From contig JACPVB010000187.1 in the NCBI GenBank assembly GCA_016191985.1, forward strand, positions 1 to 7,891: DNA of 7,891 nucleotides, written 5' to 3'. Origin of the DNA: Chloroflexota bacterium (lineage in GTDB: Bacteria > Chloroflexota > Anaerolineae > Anaerolineales > Villigracilaceae). Each line of letters begins with the position of its first letter. The first letter of the stretch is position 1. This document shows, one piece after another, positions 6,749 through 7,891 of this stretch. Under the pieces are notes generated by a model. The model was not told the DNA's origin. It was given only the letters and a program-made list of their open reading frames with translations, and did not search any database. A program made the translations under genes and the position numbers.

Positions 6749-6756
6749 ACTTGACC

Positions 6757-7857
6757 ATGTCGCTTGCGCGTCGCAATCTCTTTCAAGACAAGACCCGTCT
6801 GGCCTTGAGCATTGGCGGGGTGGCGCTGGCCGTCATGCTGATTCTGATCCTCAAAGGTTTCCTGGCAGGGATGAATAGCCAGATCACTTCGTATCTCGAC
6901 CATTCGCCTGGTTCAATCGTCGTGGCGCAAGAGGATGTGGTCAACCTGCTTGGGGCTACATCTCTGCTGCCCGAAGGAATCGCCCAAAAAACGGAATCGA
7001 TTCGAGGGGCGGATGAAGCGATCCCGATCCTCTCGCAATTCATCATCCTCGATCTGCATGAAAAAAAGCAGCCTGCCTACATGATCGGCTATGAACCAGA
7101 TCAAGGCGGCGGACCATGGGAGTTGATCGCAGGGCGCGAACCACGCTCGAAAAGAGAAATTGTCTTCGATCATGTGCTCGCGGACCGTCATAACTTGAAT
7201 CTCGACGATCAAGTGGAAGTGATGGGAATAGATTTCACCATCGTCGGCTTATCGAAAGGCACCACTTCCTGGATGACGAGCTACTTCTTTGTCCGCAAAG
7301 ATGCGGCGGAAGAAGTCCTGCTTGCCCCCGGCGCAACCAGCTTTCTGCTGGTCACCACCTCGGATGGCGCGGACGTGGACTACATTCTGAAGCGGCTAAA
7401 TGATCTAACCGGAGTGGATGCTCTCACCAAAAAACAAATGGCCGCCAATGACCTCAAGCTGTTCGCCAAGGTCTTCTCTGCCCCGCTCAAGTTGATGACT
7501 GGGATTGCCTTCCTGGTTGGGACGATGATCGTCGGGTTGGTCATTTACACGGCCACGGTGGAACGTCAGCGTGAGTATGGCGTTCTCAAAGCCATTGGCG
7601 CAAAGAATCGCATCCTATATCAAGTTGTGTTGACGCAGGCGCTGTTCGCATCAATAGCCGGGGCATCGCTAGGCCTCTTGCTGGCAAACGGTTTAGCCCA
7701 ATGCATCATGTCTGCCTGTCCGCAATTCCTGATCGTCTTCGACCCCGTGGATAGCGGGCAGGCATTGCTTGCCGGTCTGGGCATGGCGTTGGTCGCGTCC
7801 ATCTTCCCAACGCGAGTCGTTGCCAACCTTGCGCCGGCGGAGGGCTTTCGAAAATGA
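6757..7857 (+). CDS. FtsX/MacB-type ABC transporter permease (366 aa)
   Basis: This is a membrane subunit of a type VII ABC system (MacB, LolCE and FtsX relatives), which transmits cytoplasmic ATP hydrolysis to events outside the membrane. It opens with SLARRNLFQDK, typical of the amphipathic N-terminus. TM1 is at about 15-32, followed by a large extracytoplasmic domain of about 210 residues. TM2 (about 245-267) runs into ERQREYGVLKAIGA (269-282), the family's coupling-helix signature. TM3 (about 292-315), TM4 (about 335-354) and the ending LAPAEGFRK complete the fold. It overlaps the next gene by 4 nt (ATGA), so the two permeases are translationally coupled and probably form a heterodimer. 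No ATPase gene is in the window, so substrate and direction cannot be told. DevC-like and LolC/E-like roles are alternatives. Confidence 0.92.
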   Translation: MSLARRNLFQDKTRLALSIGGVALAVMLILILKGFLAGMNSQITSYLDHSPGSIVVAQEDVVNLLGATSLLPEGIAQKTESIRGADEAIPILSQFIILDLHEKKQPAYMIGYEPDQGGGPWELIAGREPRSKREIVFDHVLADRHNLNLDDQVEVMGIDFTIVGLSKGTTSWMTSYFFVRKDAAEEVLLAPGATSFLLVTTSDGADVDYILKRLNDLTGVDALTKKQMAANDLKLFAKVFSAPLKLMTGIAFLVGTMIVGLVIYTATVERQREYGVLKAIGAKNRILYQVVLTQALFASIAGASLGLLLANGLAQCIMSACPQFLIVFDPVDSGQALLAGLGMALVASIFPTRVVANLAPAEGFRK

Positions 7858-7891
7858 TCCGCCTGGCTTTCCGCAACCTTTTTCAAAACAA
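7854..7891 (+). CDS. Start of a second FtsX-type permease, 3' end outside the window
   Basis: Only 12 full codons are visible: MIRLAFRNLFQN. The RNLFQ segment repeats that of the preceding permease (SLARRNLFQDK), pointing to a paralogous subunit. The ATG overlaps the upstream TGA (ATGA), and GGAGG at 7839-7843 lies 10 nt before it. The rest of the protein is not visible, so the call depends on the short match and the context. Confidence 0.75.
   Translation, partial: MIRLAFRNLFQN

Noticed and set aside
6751..6756. TTG at 6751 as the permease start
   Set aside because: It is only 2 nt from the AAGGA site, while the ATG at 6757 is at a normal 8-nt spacing.

Overview
The window appears to come from a bacterium with a conventional peptidoglycan-active envelope. 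The best guess is a Chloroflexota member of the Anaerolineae type. This rests on moderate GC content by eye, a LysM/beta-sandwich/M23 exoprotein, a Tat-exported YkuD enzyme, a DUF1461/TIGR01906 membrane protein and MacB/FtsX-type permeases. It is an inference from gene content, not from a marker gene. All recognised genes are on the + strand.

Left part (2-4425), metal handling. The window opens inside a Cu+-type P1B-ATPase (CopA) whose N-terminal metal-binding region lies upstream. It is followed by a 74-aa two-helix membrane protein, a Tat-signal L,D-transpeptidase, a 78-aa two-helix membrane protein, a 92-aa His-rich membrane protein resembling DUF2933, and a 67-aa YHS/TRASH-like Cys protein. 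Gaps are mostly 18-78 nt; the exception is a 173-nt gap at 3737-3909. The ATPase would export copper, and the His-rich and YHS proteins are plausible copper-binding partners. The transpeptidase is the unexpected member.

Middle part (4448-6647), envelope. A secreted LysM-LysM-M23 peptidoglycan endopeptidase starts 22 nt after the YHS gene and may share its transcript. A DUF1461 integral membrane protein follows, with a candidate promoter of its own.

Right part (6757-7891). This holds an FtsX/MacB-type ABC permease and the first codons of a second, similar permease that overlaps it by 4 nt (ATGA). The ATPase subunit, if there is one, is outside the window.

The most unusual signals are three. 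Two cell-wall enzymes sit inside or directly after a copper cassette. A small heptamer-repeat and hairpin insertion lies inside the copA reading frame (about 1110-1162). A 173-nt gap may hold a coding remnant. No RNA gene, CRISPR array, insertion sequence or origin was seen. No gene-free stretch exceeds 300 bases.
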